This document shows positions 1-9,549 of a DNA stretch of 64,000 bases, in pieces. Source of the DNA: Marinobacter sp. S6332. Its GTDB lineage: Bacteria > Pseudomonadota > Gammaproteobacteria > Pseudomonadales > Oleiphilaceae. Both the position numbers and the translations under genes were made by a program. The DNA lies in the NCBI RefSeq assembly GCF_023016045.1, contig NZ_JALKAP010000014.1, forward strand, positions 62,001 to 126,000, in the 5' to 3' direction. The notes beneath the pieces are model-generated. The model was not told the origin of the DNA. It saw nothing but the letters and a program-made list of their open reading frames with translations, and made no database searches. Position 1 is the stretch's first letter. Each line of letters begins with the position of its first letter.

Positions 1-1448
1 GGCGTCTGGGCGTAATGTTGAATGGCCTCTGGCCACATAGCCCAGACGTAGCCACCACAGAAAGTCAGCCAGATTAGAGCGGCGGAAACAGTCAGAATAT
101 CCGGCGCTATGGGCATCCGGTCAAAACGGCTGAAGCTGGCTCTTGTTGCTCCGGTGATTGCCAATCCCAGCAATAACCCTCCCACGATATCGCTAAACCA
201 GTGCACGCCCAGATACAGTCGGCTAACAGCAACGGGGATTAGGGGTAACGAGACCAGCATGTAAGTTTGCCAGCGTTTGCTGTTACGGGTTTCAGCTGCC
301 ACAAAGCTGGCTACCAGAGTCACGAATACAGTAATGCCTGCGGTGTGGCCGCTGGGGAACGAGCCCGATGATGGCGGGTTGACCACCTGATCGGGACGAT
401 CAATGCCAAAAGCGGCTTTTAGGATCGTTACCAGCGCAGCTGTTATAACCGCTGCCAGCAGAATGTGAATGGCGGCCGCATAATGGCCACGAAAAGCCAG
501 AGCGAGACAAGCCAGCAGCGCGGCGGCTGTCAACACGGGCGGGTCGCCAAGAAGTGTTGCGACAATGGCAGGTGCGTCAAGCAAGGGCTGGCGTAAGTCA
601 CTGAACCACTGCATCACCAGTTGATCAAAAGGTTCGATAACGTCGGTCATGGTTGCCAGTTGGCCCCAAAGAATAAACAGCGCCAGCGTACCAAGGGCAA
701 GCATTAGCGAGGCAAGTGGAAATTCACTCGCTTGTGCAGGGCGTTCGTTGGAATACAAGCGCCAGAAACGATGGGTGGTTTCATACTGCGCCATGCGCTG
801 TTGCAGCCAAATGTATATGCGGCTGTTATCGCCAAGGCCAAGTTGAAAGCGAAACATAACAAGGTAAATCGCCGCCAGAGTTGCGATGCTGACAGCAGTT
901 ACCAGATAGGCGTGGGCCGGAAGCTGAACTTTACTCGATAGTGCGCTGCCCACCAGAAAGCCCGGCAAAATGTAGGCGGGCGCCCAGGCAATGGCTGAGC
1001 CGATATTAAAGGCCAGAAAGCGCCGCCAGGGCATCATTAAGGCCCCAGCAATCAACGGTATTACTGGCCGGACCGGCCCCACGAAGCGACCAATGATGAT
1101 GCTCTTGCCGCCGTGCCTATGGAAAAAACGCTCACCTTTGACGATCAGCTTGGGATATCGGCTCAGGGGCCACACGCTGTTCAGTCTGCCTTGGAAAAGC
1201 CTGCCGATCGCAAAGCTCAGGGTGTCCCCAGCTATAGCTCCCATACCGGCCCATATCAATACGGCCATTAGCGGCATTCCAATTTGTGCAGCCAGTACAG
1301 CAATGGCGAAAAGGAAGGCAACGCCGGGCACAATAATGCCAGCAATTGCCAGAGACTCTATAAAGGCGGTGCTGAATAGCGCAAGAGACAACCAGCCGGG
1401 GTTGGCACTCAGCCATGCAGTTAGCTCTGTAAGCCAAGCGCTGCTCAT
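1..1448 (-). CDS. DedA-PAP2 fusion membrane protein (partial, C-terminus beyond window)
   Basis: Reading the minus strand from ATG at 1448, the frame stays open to the window edge. The first ~200 residues form a DedA/SNARE-associated domain with several membrane segments and the GRFVGPVRPVIPLIAG stretch typical of DedA proteins. The second half is a PAP2 acid phosphatase: K-x6-RP (KAAFGIDRP), PSGH and SR-x5-H-x3-D (SRLYLGVHWFSD) are all present in order, so the phosphatase site looks complete. Fusions of this type probably act on lipid phosphates such as undecaprenyl pyrophosphate, with the DedA part moving or flipping lipid; that role is inference. The start overlaps the stop of the upstream gene as ATGA, indicating translational coupling. 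Only the extreme C-terminus is missing. Confidence 0.88.
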   Translation of the reverse strand, partial: MSSAWLTELTAWLSANPGWLSLALFSTAFIESLAIAGIIVPGVAFLFAIAVLAAQIGMPLMAVLIWAGMGAIAGDTLSFAIGRLFQGRLNSVWPLSRYPKLIVKGERFFHRHGGKSIIIGRFVGPVRPVIPLIAGALMMPWRRFLAFNIGSAIAWAPAYILPGFLVGSALSSKVQLPAHAYLVTAVSIATLAAIYLVMFRFQLGLGDNSRIYIWLQQRMAQYETTHRFWRLYSNERPAQASEFPLASLMLALGTLALFILWGQLATMTDVIEPFDQLVMQWFSDLRQPLLDAPAIVATLLGDPPVLTAAALLACLALAFRGHYAAAIHILLAAVITAALVTILKAAFGIDRPDQVVNPPSSGSFPSGHTAGITVFVTLVASFVAAETRNSKRWQTYMLVSLPLIPVAVSRLYLGVHWFSDIVGGLLLGLAITGATRASFSRFDRMPIAPDILTVSAALIWLTFCGGYVWAMWPEAIQHYAQT

Positions 1449-2443
1449 GTCCGCAGAGTTTCTCCCGGGCTGAACCAGGCCGAATCAGCGCCTCGTCTGC
1501 GGGCTTCCAACATAGCTTGATGCGCGCGCTTGCGCAGGGTGTCTGTGCGTGTGTCGCTGGTGCCTCTCGTGGTACAACCAAGGCTTACAGTTGCCTTACC
1601 AATCAATGGCCAGTGATTTTCGGATATGGTGCGCCTGATTCGCTCTGAAATCACCCGTACGCCCTCCTCCGGAGTGAAAGGCAGGATAAGGAAGAACTCA
1701 GAGTCGTTCAGGGTGTAAAGGGTGTCCCCGGCGCGAATCAGTCCAAATAAGTGCTGGGTCATGTCACGAAATAGCGCCTGCATACCAGACTCCCCATGGA
1801 GATCTGCGGCTTCGTCGGCATAATCGATGGTAAGGTTAATGACTGATAGGCTGTGGCCCGTGGCAATGGCCCGGCTGATTTCTTTTTGCAGTGTTTCGTC
1901 AAGAAAGCGGGCATTGTGGGCGCCCGTAACCGGATCGGTAATGGCAAGGTCTTCAGCCGACTGCGCCATATGGTCGTACTGCCATATATAGAGTGCCGCA
2001 ACGGTTAGCACGATGAAAAGTCCGCTTATAGCAGTGAGGGCATCGGTTGGCGACTGCTTTACAAAAAGCAGAATTGCCATAGGAGTGAGCAGAAGCAATG
2101 AGAGCATCAGTGCGTGGCGCAGTGGCAGTATGAGCAGGTTAAGTACTAACAGCGGCATGGCCCAATGGGTAATGCCTGTAGCATCCATGGTCAGCATGGC
2201 CGCCAGAAGACCACTGTTCAGGCCAGCTAGAATGATCAGGTGGCCGGGCGCTGAAAGCTGGTGCCTGCGGCTAAGGAACGTATAAGCAAGGCCGCCAAGC
2301 GTCAGCGTGGCCATGCCTGCCGCAAGGTAGAAAAGTTCATAGAAACCATAGCGGAGGTTTTGTAGCGCCAGTGTAAAAATAAACAAGGTCGCAAGGCCAT
2401 AGCCAACGCTGTGAGTCCAGGTTCTCAGGCGGGTTTCTGTCAT
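1445..2443 (-). CDS. membrane protein with degenerate GGDEF domain
   Basis: This gene encodes 332 residues if the ATG at 2443 is used; that start overlaps the upstream stop as ATGA, so I prefer it to a longer in-frame extension. About six hydrophobic segments fill residues 10-165. A GGDEF-fold domain follows, beginning at ITDPVTGAHNARFLDETL, which matches the usual DxLTGLxNRR entry. At the active-site turn the sequence is TLNDSEFFLILPF where RxGGDEF is expected, so the two glycines and the first acidic residue are gone and cyclase activity is unlikely. It may be a structural or sensory partner of the neighbouring degenerate GGDEF protein. The next gene downstream (DedA-PAP2) again starts in an ATGA overlap. 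Confidence 0.85.
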   Translation of the reverse strand: MTETRLRTWTHSVGYGLATLFIFTLALQNLRYGFYELFYLAAGMATLTLGGLAYTFLSRRHQLSAPGHLIILAGLNSGLLAAMLTMDATGITHWAMPLLVLNLLILPLRHALMLSLLLLTPMAILLFVKQSPTDALTAISGLFIVLTVAALYIWQYDHMAQSAEDLAITDPVTGAHNARFLDETLQKEISRAIATGHSLSVINLTIDYADEAADLHGESGMQALFRDMTQHLFGLIRAGDTLYTLNDSEFFLILPFTPEEGVRVISERIRRTISENHWPLIGKATVSLGCTTRGTSDTRTDTLRKRAHQAMLEARRRGADSAWFSPGETLRT

Positions 2444-3453
2444 GGCGCAGACCCCTCCACACTTTGTTTGGGCGGCGTAACAGGCGCCCAAGTGCTATAG
2501 GCTTGAGTTCGGTTTCCGCCCTGCTGCTGTGCGCGGCGCAATGCGTTAGCGGCGCTTTGCTGCAGGCTGTCGGCGTCGTCACCAATGTTCAGCCCAGCGA
2601 TACCGGTGCTAACCGTTAGGTTCATGCCGTGGGTTTCGAGCAAGGTGCCAAGCCCCTTGCGGATTGTTTCGGCTCGGGCGACGGCTTCTTGCGTAGCGAT
2701 TCCCGGCAGTATTACCAGAAACTGCAGATCTGCCGCCCGGTAGTAGGTATCGAAGTCCCGGAGCTGAGAATGTAGAAAACGCCCGATGCGCGGAAGAATG
2801 GAGCGTATATCTTCATCCGGGTCGTTGTCACTGGCATGGGCGTCAAGGCCTATCATGATTACGGACATGTCCGTGCCCTCGCGCTCGCTGCGCTGGATTT
2901 CCTTGTGTAAGTCGGCAGACAGGTATTCCCGGCTGGCCGCTTGAGTGAGTTCGTCGGTGCGTCTCAGGGGTGCAAGCTGGCGGGTTTTGTAATCGCGTAG
3001 GAAGATGAGTACTGCAGAAAGCAGTATGGTAAGCAGCAGTGCGCTGATCATCTGATGCCGGTCGGCTATACCTTCGGCCCAATGGGCTGCCGCCATGGCA
3101 AGAACGACAATCACTACAGTTATCAGCGTCGCAAGGCCCCGGGGTATGAGAGCAAACACTACTAATGCCAAACCGTATAGCCAGTGGCTAAGGGCCCAAG
3201 GGCCGGTCCAGAAACTGGTTATTAGGAGTAGTATCAATGCTACGAGAAATAATTTTTGAACCACGGGCCAAGGGCGTAGCTCTCGCCCCGGGTGGAAGCT
3301 ACGCCCGCTGACAATTACACCAGCAGCCGCTGCGGCGGTTGCCGCGGTGAGGGGTTCACCCAGCACGGCGCACAGGGCTGCGATGCCCACAAGAATAGCG
3401 AGGCTGGCGCGTGATAACCGGTTCAGCAAAAACTTGTCGGCCGTATGGGCCAT
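2440..3453 (-). CDS. membrane protein with degenerate GGDEF domain
   Basis: This 337-residue protein starts at ATG 3453, where AAGGAC lies at good spacing; a longer frame to 3645 would run through the divergent promoter region and into proA. Residues 1-150 hold five or six hydrophobic segments. The C-terminal half starts with LRRTDELTQAASREYL, a GGDEF-domain entry motif, and ends with a helix pattern typical of the family (NALRRAQQQGGNR). The catalytic turn reads RAADLQFLVILP, lacking the GG(D/E)EF signature completely. It is the first gene of a three-gene minus-strand operon and overlaps the next start by 4 bp. Two adjacent GGDEF-like proteins without active sites suggest a paired, non-catalytic function; that is inference. 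Confidence 0.85.
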   Translation of the reverse strand: MAHTADKFLLNRLSRASLAILVGIAALCAVLGEPLTAATAAAAAGVIVSGRSFHPGRELRPWPVVQKLFLVALILLLITSFWTGPWALSHWLYGLALVVFALIPRGLATLITVVIVVLAMAAAHWAEGIADRHQMISALLLTILLSAVLIFLRDYKTRQLAPLRRTDELTQAASREYLSADLHKEIQRSEREGTDMSVIMIGLDAHASDNDPDEDIRSILPRIGRFLHSQLRDFDTYYRAADLQFLVILPGIATQEAVARAETIRKGLGTLLETHGMNLTVSTGIAGLNIGDDADSLQQSAANALRRAQQQGGNRTQAYSTWAPVTPPKQSVEGSAP

Positions 3454-3587
3454 GGTATTCGTCCTTTTCCGGAGTTCCCGTTGTACCACAGCAGTATAAT
3501 ATCTGTTTGGGGTGCGTACTTGAAACGGGAAAGGTAAAGTTAGGGCCTTATTCCTGAATTCTGGCAGAAAATACATAAGGTAAAGGG

Positions 3588-4844
3588 ATGGATATTGCAG
3601 CTTACATGGCCGAAGTCGGTCAGCAGGCCCGGGCAGCGGCGACACTCATTGCCCGCTCTACAACAGACGTGCGAAACCGAGCGCTACTGGCAACGGCCGA
3701 AGCCTTGGACGCCGCACGCCGTGAACTGGCAGAGGCCAATGCCCGTGATCTTGCCAGCGGGCAGGCAAACGGTCTGGATGTTGCCATGCTGGACCGGCTT
3801 GAGCTGACGCCCGCACGGGTGGACGCGATGATTGAGGGGTTGCGTCAGGTTGCGTCTTTGCCGGACCCTATCGGCGTAATTACGGATATGACCTACCGTC
3901 CCTCCGGCATTCAAGTGGGCAAAATGCGTGTGCCTTTGGGTGTTATTGGCATTATCTATGAGTCTCGTCCGAATGTGACGGTTGAGGCTGCCAGTCTCTG
4001 CCTCAAATCCGGCAATGCAACGATTTTGCGGGGTGGTTCTGAGTCCATTCACTCCAATCAGGCCATTGCTTTGTGTCTCGCCCGGGGTCTTGCAGAGGCC
4101 GGGCTGCCGGAATCGGCGGTACAAGTGATTAAAACCACCGACCGAGCTGCGGTTGGCGAATTGATTACCATGCCGGACTATGTGGATGTCATTGTGCCCA
4201 GAGGTGGAAAGGGTCTGATCGAGCGCATTAGTAGAGATGCTAGTGTGCCGGTTATCAAGCATCTTGACGGCGTATGCCATGTTTACATTGATAGCCATGC
4301 CGATCCGGAAAAAGCGTTAAACGTTGCGGTGAATGCAAAAACCCATAGGTACGGTACCTGTAATACCATGGAGACCTTGTTGGTAGACGCAGAAATTGCG
4401 GCGGATATCCTGCCGTTGCTTGGTGATGCTTTTGCCAAAAAAGGTGTTGAGCTACGCGGATGCGAGCAGACTCAAGCAATTCTTACGAATATAACAGCTG
4501 CCACGGAAGCAGACTGGAGTGAGGAGTACTTGGCGCCGGTTTTGGCTATTCGTGTGGTGGGCGGGTTAGATGGTGCTATCGCCCATATCAATCGATACAG
4601 CTCCCAACATACCGACAGCATTATCACCGAGAACTACACCCGTGCCCGGCGCTTTATTACCGAGGTGGATTCGAGCTCGGTAATGGTGAATGCCTCTACC
4701 CGTTTTGCTGATGGCTTCGAGTATGGCCTTGGTGCTGAAATTGGTATCTCCACCGACAAAATACACGCTCGCGGGCCGGTGGGGCTTGAGGGGTTAACGT
4801 CGCAAAAATACGTGGTGTTTGGCGACGGCCACATCCGGAATTGA
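3588..4844 (+). CDS. proA: gamma-glutamyl phosphate reductase
   Basis: ProA makes glutamate-5-semialdehyde from gamma-glutamyl phosphate with NADPH, the second step of proline synthesis, in the cytoplasm. The 418-residue length is normal. The aldehyde-dehydrogenase-type fold is seen throughout, with [20 protein letters not shown] near residue 124, VPRGGKGLI near 203 and the catalytic Cys258 in [15 protein letters not shown]. The ATG at 3588 is preceded by AAGGTAAAGGG. The gene is divergent from the GGDEF operon, with only 134 bp between start codons, and its stop overlaps the nadD start, so it heads the long cell-envelope operon. proB is not nearby in this window. Confidence 0.97.
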   Translation: MDIAAYMAEVGQQARAAATLIARSTTDVRNRALLATAEALDAARRELAEANARDLASGQANGLDVAMLDRLELTPARVDAMIEGLRQVASLPDPIGVITDMTYRPSGIQVGKMRVPLGVIGIIYESRPNVTVEAASLCLKSGNATILRGGSESIHSNQAIALCLARGLAEAGLPESAVQVIKTTDRAAVGELITMPDYVDVIVPRGGKGLIERISRDASVPVIKHLDGVCHVYIDSHADPEKALNVAVNAKTHRYGTCNTMETLLVDAEIAADILPLLGDAFAKKGVELRGCEQTQAILTNITAATEADWSEEYLAPVLAIRVVGGLDGAIAHINRYSSQHTDSIITENYTRARRFITEVDSSSVMVNASTRFADGFEYGLGAEIGISTDKIHARGPVGLEGLTSQKYVVFGDGHIRN

Positions 4845-5500
4845 TGCTGATGCACGTAATTTATGGCGGCACCTTTGACCCAGTGCACCATGGCCATCTG
4901 CGTCTTGCGCTGGAAGTCAGCGAGTGCCTTGGCAATGTGCCGGTCAGCCTGATGCCATGCCACATTCCCCCTCATCGTGGTGAGACAGGCGCAACGGCTG
5001 AGCAGCGGCTGCGTTTGCTGGAGCTGGCGATTGCCGGTGAGCCTGACCTGCGCATTGATGATCGCGAGCTTCGGCGCGGAGGTGCGTCCTATACTGCGGA
5101 TACCTTGCGCCAGCTGCGCAGTGAGCTAGGGTGTAATGTGCCGCTGGCGATAGTTTTGGGTACCGATGCCTTCGCGGGCCTTGACCGTTGGAAGGAGTGG
5201 CAACAAATTCCGGAGCTGGCCCATATCATTGTGGTGCAGCGTCCCGGCATCATACTCAACCCCGAAGGTGAGCCAGCTAGGTTGTTAGCAAAGAGAGCTG
5301 TTGATAGTGCTAGCGCACTTCACGGCTGCGCGGCGGGACGCGTTCTAGAGCTCAACCCACCCTGGCTCGATATCTCTGCCACCGGTATTCGTGATCGAAT
5401 CAGCGTTGGTCAATCGCCCCGTTATCTAGCCCCCGATTCGGTTCTGGCGGAGATTCAACACATGGGGCTTTATGGGGCATGCCCTGCGGATAGCTTTTAG
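4844..5500 (+). CDS. nadD: nicotinate-nucleotide adenylyltransferase
   Basis: NadD adenylates nicotinate mononucleotide to deamido-NAD in NAD biosynthesis. The N-terminal [13 protein letters not shown] motif is the nucleotidyltransferase HxGH signature, and the C-terminal SATGIRDRI stretch matches the (S/T)xT-x2-R nucleotide-binding motif. The most natural start is the ATG at 4844, which shares its A with the proA stop (TGATG); an in-frame TTG at 4841 and an ATG at 4850 are alternatives that change only the first residues. The length (218 aa) fits the family. The downstream genes rsfS and rlmH are its usual neighbours. Confidence 0.96.
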   Translation: MLMHVIYGGTFDPVHHGHLRLALEVSECLGNVPVSLMPCHIPPHRGETGATAEQRLRLLELAIAGEPDLRIDDRELRRGGASYTADTLRQLRSELGCNVPLAIVLGTDAFAGLDRWKEWQQIPELAHIIVVQRPGIILNPEGEPARLLAKRAVDSASALHGCAAGRVLELNPPWLDISATGIRDRISVGQSPRYLAPDSVLAEIQHMGLYGACPADSF

Positions 5501-5570
5501 TGTTACAATCGCGATCGAAAATGACTTTTCGGGTGGCCATTCCGGCCGGCACCCGGACAACAGGGTAATT

Positions 5571-5921
5571 ATGCAGGCAGAGCAACTCAAAGATCTGATA
5601 GTGAATGCACTAGAAGATGTGAAAGCACAGGATATCAGCGTTATTGATGTACGGGATCGCACTAGCGTCACCGACTTCATGGTTCTGGCATCTGGAACAT
5701 CCAACCGCCACGTTAAATCCCTTGCGGATTCGGTTGTCGTAGACGCCAAAGAGAAAGGCGTTCGTGTCAGCAGCGTAGAAGGTGGCGGCGGTAGCGACTG
5801 GATTCTGGTGGATATGGGCGACGTTATTGTGCACGTAATGTTACCCGCCACTCGAGAGTTTTATGATCTGGAGCGCTTCTGGCGTGACGCACCGGATGTC
5901 GGTGCTGCGGGCAGCGAGTAA
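5571..5921 (+). CDS. rsfS: ribosomal silencing factor RsfS (Iojap family)
   Basis: RsfS binds ribosomal protein L14 on the 50S subunit and blocks subunit joining when nutrients are short. The 116-residue protein shows the family core: [32 protein letters not shown], then [20 protein letters not shown] and the YDLERFW C-terminal motif. The ATG at 5571 follows AGGGTAATT; the frame extends upstream to 5472, but the extra residues overlap nadD and do not resemble the family. It sits between nadD and rlmH, as in most gammaproteobacteria. Confidence 0.96.
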   Translation: MQAEQLKDLIVNALEDVKAQDISVIDVRDRTSVTDFMVLASGTSNRHVKSLADSVVVDAKEKGVRVSSVEGGGGSDWILVDMGDVIVHVMLPATREFYDLERFWRDAPDVGAAGSE

Positions 5922-5923
5922 TC

Positions 5924-6394
5924 ATGCGGTTGCGCCTGATCTGTGTGGGGCAGAAGATGCCCGACTGGGTCAGCAGGGGCTATGACGATTACGCGCGTCG
6001 CATGCCTCCGGAAATGCCTATTGAGCTGGTAGAAATTGCCATGCCCCATCGTGGCAAAAATCCCGATATTGCGCGGTTAATGCAGCGCGAAAGTGACGCG
6101 ATACTGGCGGCAACTGGCGCCAAAGACAGGGTTGTCGCGCTGGAAGTGACTGGCCGCCCTTGGTCTACAGAAAAGCTGGCAAGCCAGTTGGAAAGCTGGC
6201 AGCAAGACGGGCGGGATGTAAGCTTCCTTGTGGGTGGCCCCGACGGATTGGCAGAACCCTGTCGCCAGCGTGCAGATCAGCAATGGTCGCTTTCCCCACT
6301 TACCTTGCCCCACCCTCTGGTTCGGATACTGCTGGCAGAGCAGCTTTACAGAGCCTGGTCGATTACCCGTAACCACCCGTATCACCGGGCTTAG
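5924..6394 (+). CDS. rlmH: 23S rRNA pseudouridine-1915 N3-methyltransferase
   Basis: RlmH methylates pseudouridine 1915 in helix 69 of 23S rRNA using S-adenosylmethionine and acts on the assembled 70S ribosome. At 156 residues it matches the known length. The SAM-binding knot is seen at FLVGGPDGL (around residue 100) and the C-terminal [19 protein letters not shown] is the diagnostic family ending. The start lies 2 bp after the rsfS stop, so the two are co-transcribed. The stop TAG is part of the AGGAAG ribosome-binding site of mrdA. Confidence 0.97.
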   Translation: MRLRLICVGQKMPDWVSRGYDDYARRMPPEMPIELVEIAMPHRGKNPDIARLMQRESDAILAATGAKDRVVALEVTGRPWSTEKLASQLESWQQDGRDVSFLVGGPDGLAEPCRQRADQQWSLSPLTLPHPLVRILLAEQLYRAWSITRNHPYHRA

Positions 6395-6403
6395 GAAGCA
6401 TCC

Positions 6404-8302
6404 ATGCCGTGGGGTGAATTCAAGGATACTGCAGCTGAGCGGAGGCTGTTCCAGCGCCGTGCCACCGTTATGCTGGTGTTCGTGTTCTTACTTCTGGCAG
6501 GGCTCGTGGCTCGCATGTACCAGCTACAGGTGGTCGAGCACGATATTTACACCACTCTCTCCGATAGAAACCGAGTACAAGTTCAGTCTGTGCCGCCTCC
6601 CCGAGGGCTTGTTTACGATCGCAATCAGGTTTTATTGGCGGAAAATCGTCCCGTCTTTAGCGTAACCCTTGTGCCAGAGCGGGTTGGTGACATAGATGCA
6701 ACGCTCCAGCAGCTTGTAACTATTCTCGATGTGTCTGATGAGGATTTGGAGCGGTTTCAACGCCGCTTGCGCGAGCCTCGTCGTCCGTTTCAGGAAATAC
6801 CGCTGCGATACGACCTAACAGAAGACGAAATTGCACGCTTGGCGGTGCTCAGGCATGAGTTGCCAGGAGTGGAAGTAGAGGCAGAACTGGTGAGGTATTA
6901 CCCCCACAGTGAACTGACTGCCCACGCTCTTGGATTTGTTGGCAGGATTAATCGCGAAGAGCTGCAGCGCATCGATTCTGTTAACTACGCAGGTACTAAC
7001 TACATCGGAAAGTCTGGAGTAGAGCGGTTTTACGAAGAGTTGCTGCACGGAAAAGTTGGCTACCAACATGTGGAAACCAATGCCCGAGGGCGCACCCTCC
7101 GGGTTCTAGATCGGGAAAACCCCGTGCCTGGCGAAGACCTTCAGCTGCATCTGGACCTGCGTTTGCAGAATCGCGCCCACGAACTACTCGATGGCCGTCG
7201 AGGTGCCATCGTTGCTATTGAGCCTGCGACGGGTGGCATACTCGCCCTTGCCAGCGTGCCCGGCTTTGACGCTAACAAGTTTGTAACCGGTATCAGTGTT
7301 CCGGATTATCGTGAGTTGAGTGACAGCAAAGATAAACCCTTGTTTAACCGCGCTCTTCGAGGCCAATACCCTCCGGGTTCCACGCTCAAGCCTATGTTGG
7401 CCATTGCGGCCCTTGATAGCGGTGCTGTAACACGAGATCACACTATTTGGGATCCGGGGTTTTTCCAGATTAATTCTGCGGGCCGTCGTTGGCGGGACTG
7501 GAAACGGGGCGGCCATGGCTGGGTTGATCTCACCTACGCAATGGCACAATCCTGTGATGTGTACTTCTATGAAGCAGCTGTGGAAATGGGTGTCGACACC
7601 ATGGTCAGCTATTTGTCCCACTTCGGTTTTGGTGAGGATGCCACGTTGGATGTATCCGGAGCCTTGAGTGGCCTTTTACCGTCGCCGGACTGGAAGCGTG
7701 CAACTCGAAATGAGCCTTGGTATCCGGGGGACACGGTTAATTTAGGTATCGGTCAGGGCTTTATGCTTTCTACGCCTTTACAGCTTGCTACTGCCACCGC
7801 GCTTATCGCTAATCGAGGGGAGTGGGTTGAGCCGCGCCTGCTCAAAGACATTCAGGGCGACCGCACGCCAGATGAATTCCTTCCTAGCGAAACCCACGAG
7901 CCTTTAAAGCTAAAAGATCCCGACAATTGGGAGTATATAGCGGATGCCATGGCAGAGGTGATGCACGGCGTTAAGGGTACAGCCCGAGGCGCGGGGCGGG
8001 GTGCCCCGTACCGAATGGCTGGAAAAACCGGTACCGCCCAAGTGTTCAGTCTGGCAGAAGATGAAGAGTACGACGCCGAAGAAGTTAGGGAGCGGTTGCG
8101 CGACCATGCCCTCTTTGTCGGTTTCGCACCTTTGAAAAATCCACAGATAGCCGTTGCCGTTATTGTAGAAAACGGTGGTGGGGGCAGTAGTACCGCAGCC
8201 CCTGTGGCTCGCGAACTGTTTGATGCCTGGCTACTTGAGTTTTCGGCTGTTGCAGATGGCCCGTCAATCAGTAAAGCCGACCCTACGAGTGAGGCTCCGT
8301 AA
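6404..8302 (+). CDS. mrdA: peptidoglycan transpeptidase PBP2
   Basis: PBP2 cross-links peptidoglycan during side-wall elongation and works with the glycosyltransferase RodA. A single membrane anchor covers roughly residues 20-38 after a short basic cytoplasmic N-terminus. The pedestal domain includes PPPRGLVYDRN near residue 64. The penicillin-binding domain has SxxK (S326-T-L-K329), SxN in the variant form SCD at 383, and KTG at 541. The length of 632 residues is usual. The AGGAAG site overlaps the rlmH stop, and the TAATG junction at 8300-8304 couples it to rodA. Confidence 0.97.
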   Translation: MPWGEFKDTAAERRLFQRRATVMLVFVFLLLAGLVARMYQLQVVEHDIYTTLSDRNRVQVQSVPPPRGLVYDRNQVLLAENRPVFSVTLVPERVGDIDATLQQLVTILDVSDEDLERFQRRLREPRRPFQEIPLRYDLTEDEIARLAVLRHELPGVEVEAELVRYYPHSELTAHALGFVGRINREELQRIDSVNYAGTNYIGKSGVERFYEELLHGKVGYQHVETNARGRTLRVLDRENPVPGEDLQLHLDLRLQNRAHELLDGRRGAIVAIEPATGGILALASVPGFDANKFVTGISVPDYRELSDSKDKPLFNRALRGQYPPGSTLKPMLAIAALDSGAVTRDHTIWDPGFFQINSAGRRWRDWKRGGHGWVDLTYAMAQSCDVYFYEAAVEMGVDTMVSYLSHFGFGEDATLDVSGALSGLLPSPDWKRATRNEPWYPGDTVNLGIGQGFMLSTPLQLATATALIANRGEWVEPRLLKDIQGDRTPDEFLPSETHEPLKLKDPDNWEYIADAMAEVMHGVKGTARGAGRGAPYRMAGKTGTAQVFSLAEDEEYDAEEVRERLRDHALFVGFAPLKNPQIAVAVIVENGGGGSSTAAPVARELFDAWLLEFSAVADGPSISKADPTSEAP

Positions 8303-9444
8303 TGGCTACTCGGGAAGTGTTCAGTTCAACGGCCAGCAACCCTCTTGGTCGCCCTAGAGGGGTATGGTCAGCACTGCATCTAGACCCTATTCTGCTGGTA
8401 CTGCTTGTTGCCTTGGTTTCCGGCGGTTTGTTTGTGCTATATAGCGGCGCCGATCGTAACCTTGACGTGGTAAAGGCTCAGGGTATTCGTTTCGGAATCG
8501 CGTTTGTTGTGATGTTGGTTTTCGCGCAACTTGATCCATCAGTATTTCGGCGCTGGGCGCCTTGGCTTTATATTGTTGGTCTTGCCGGTTTGGTTGCCGT
8601 GTTGTTTGTAGGCGTTGGGGCTAAAGGCGCGCAGCGTTGGTTAGCCTTGCCTGGCTTGCCTCGTTTCCAGCCATCGGAGCTGATGAAACTGGTGGTGCCC
8701 ATGATGGCGGCTTGGTACCTGTCTCGGCATTTTTTGCCACCAAAACTTTCTCGCATCGGCGTAGGGTTGGTCATTGTGCTGCTCCCCATGGTGCTGATCG
8801 TGAAGCAACCCGATCTTGGAACCTCGCTCCTTGTGGGCATGGCCGGACTCTTCGTGGTGTTTTTCGCTGGCATGAGCTGGAAACTGATCAGTGCGTTTTC
8901 GGTTATGGTGTCCGTAGCGGCGCCGTTGATGTGGTTTTTCGGAATGCGTGAGTATCAGAAACAGAGGGTGCTGACGCTGTTAGACCCCCAGAGTGACCCC
9001 TTAGGCGCGGGCTGGAATATTATCCAATCCAAAACCGCCATTGGCTCGGGCGGTGTCGATGGTAAGGGTTGGCTGCAAGGCACCCAGTCGCATCTTGAGT
9101 TCCTGCCGGAAAGTCACACAGACTTCATTGTCGCGGTGCTGGCCGAGGAGTTCGGGTTTATAGGGGTTTTGATTCTGCTCAGCGTGTATTTCCTGATTAT
9201 TCTGCGTTGCCTCTTTATCTCGGTGACCGCCCAAGATTCTTTCAGCCGACTCGTAGCGGGGGCGCTGACTATGACCTTTTTCATCTATGTGTTTGTCAAT
9301 GTCGGCATGGTAAGTGGTTTGCTGCCGGTGGTAGGGGTACCCCTACCGCTAATTTCCTATGGCGGCACTTCAACCGTGACACTCATGGCGGCGTTTGGCA
9401 TTTTGATGTCCATACACACCCATCGCAGGATGATCACCGCCTGA
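8302..9444 (+). CDS. rodA: peptidoglycan glycosyltransferase RodA (SEDS family)
   Basis: RodA polymerises lipid II into glycan strands for rod-shaped growth, in the inner membrane with PBP2 and MreBCD. The 380-residue protein is strongly hydrophobic with about ten transmembrane segments. Family features are KGAQRWLALPGLPRFQPSELMK (shown in part here as GAQRWLALPG near residue 108), the HTDFIVAVLAEEFGF stretch containing the conserved acidic residues, and the ending VPLPLISYGGTS. It overlaps mrdA by one base. In related genomes mltB often follows; here the next gene is rlpA, 105 bp later. Confidence 0.96.
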   Translation: MATREVFSSTASNPLGRPRGVWSALHLDPILLVLLVALVSGGLFVLYSGADRNLDVVKAQGIRFGIAFVVMLVFAQLDPSVFRRWAPWLYIVGLAGLVAVLFVGVGAKGAQRWLALPGLPRFQPSELMKLVVPMMAAWYLSRHFLPPKLSRIGVGLVIVLLPMVLIVKQPDLGTSLLVGMAGLFVVFFAGMSWKLISAFSVMVSVAAPLMWFFGMREYQKQRVLTLLDPQSDPLGAGWNIIQSKTAIGSGGVDGKGWLQGTQSHLEFLPESHTDFIVAVLAEEFGFIGVLILLSVYFLIILRCLFISVTAQDSFSRLVAGALTMTFFIYVFVNVGMVSGLLPVVGVPLPLISYGGTSTVTLMAAFGILMSIHTHRRMITA

Positions 9445-9549
9445 TGTCAGGCCGGTAATGGTGATAGAGGTCGGTAACCCGTTACAATGGCAGGTAGAGC
9501 CGCATTTGTGTTTATTCTGCGGCAAGGCATCTTAAAGGACATTCAAACG

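Noticed and set aside
991..1473. 160-residue plus-strand frame
   Set aside because: It is antisense to the DedA domain, whose motifs are intact on the minus strand.
3454..3645. 64-residue N-terminal extension of the first degenerate GGDEF protein
   Set aside because: It overlaps the divergent proA start and has no ribosome-binding site; the ATG at 3453 has AAGGAC.
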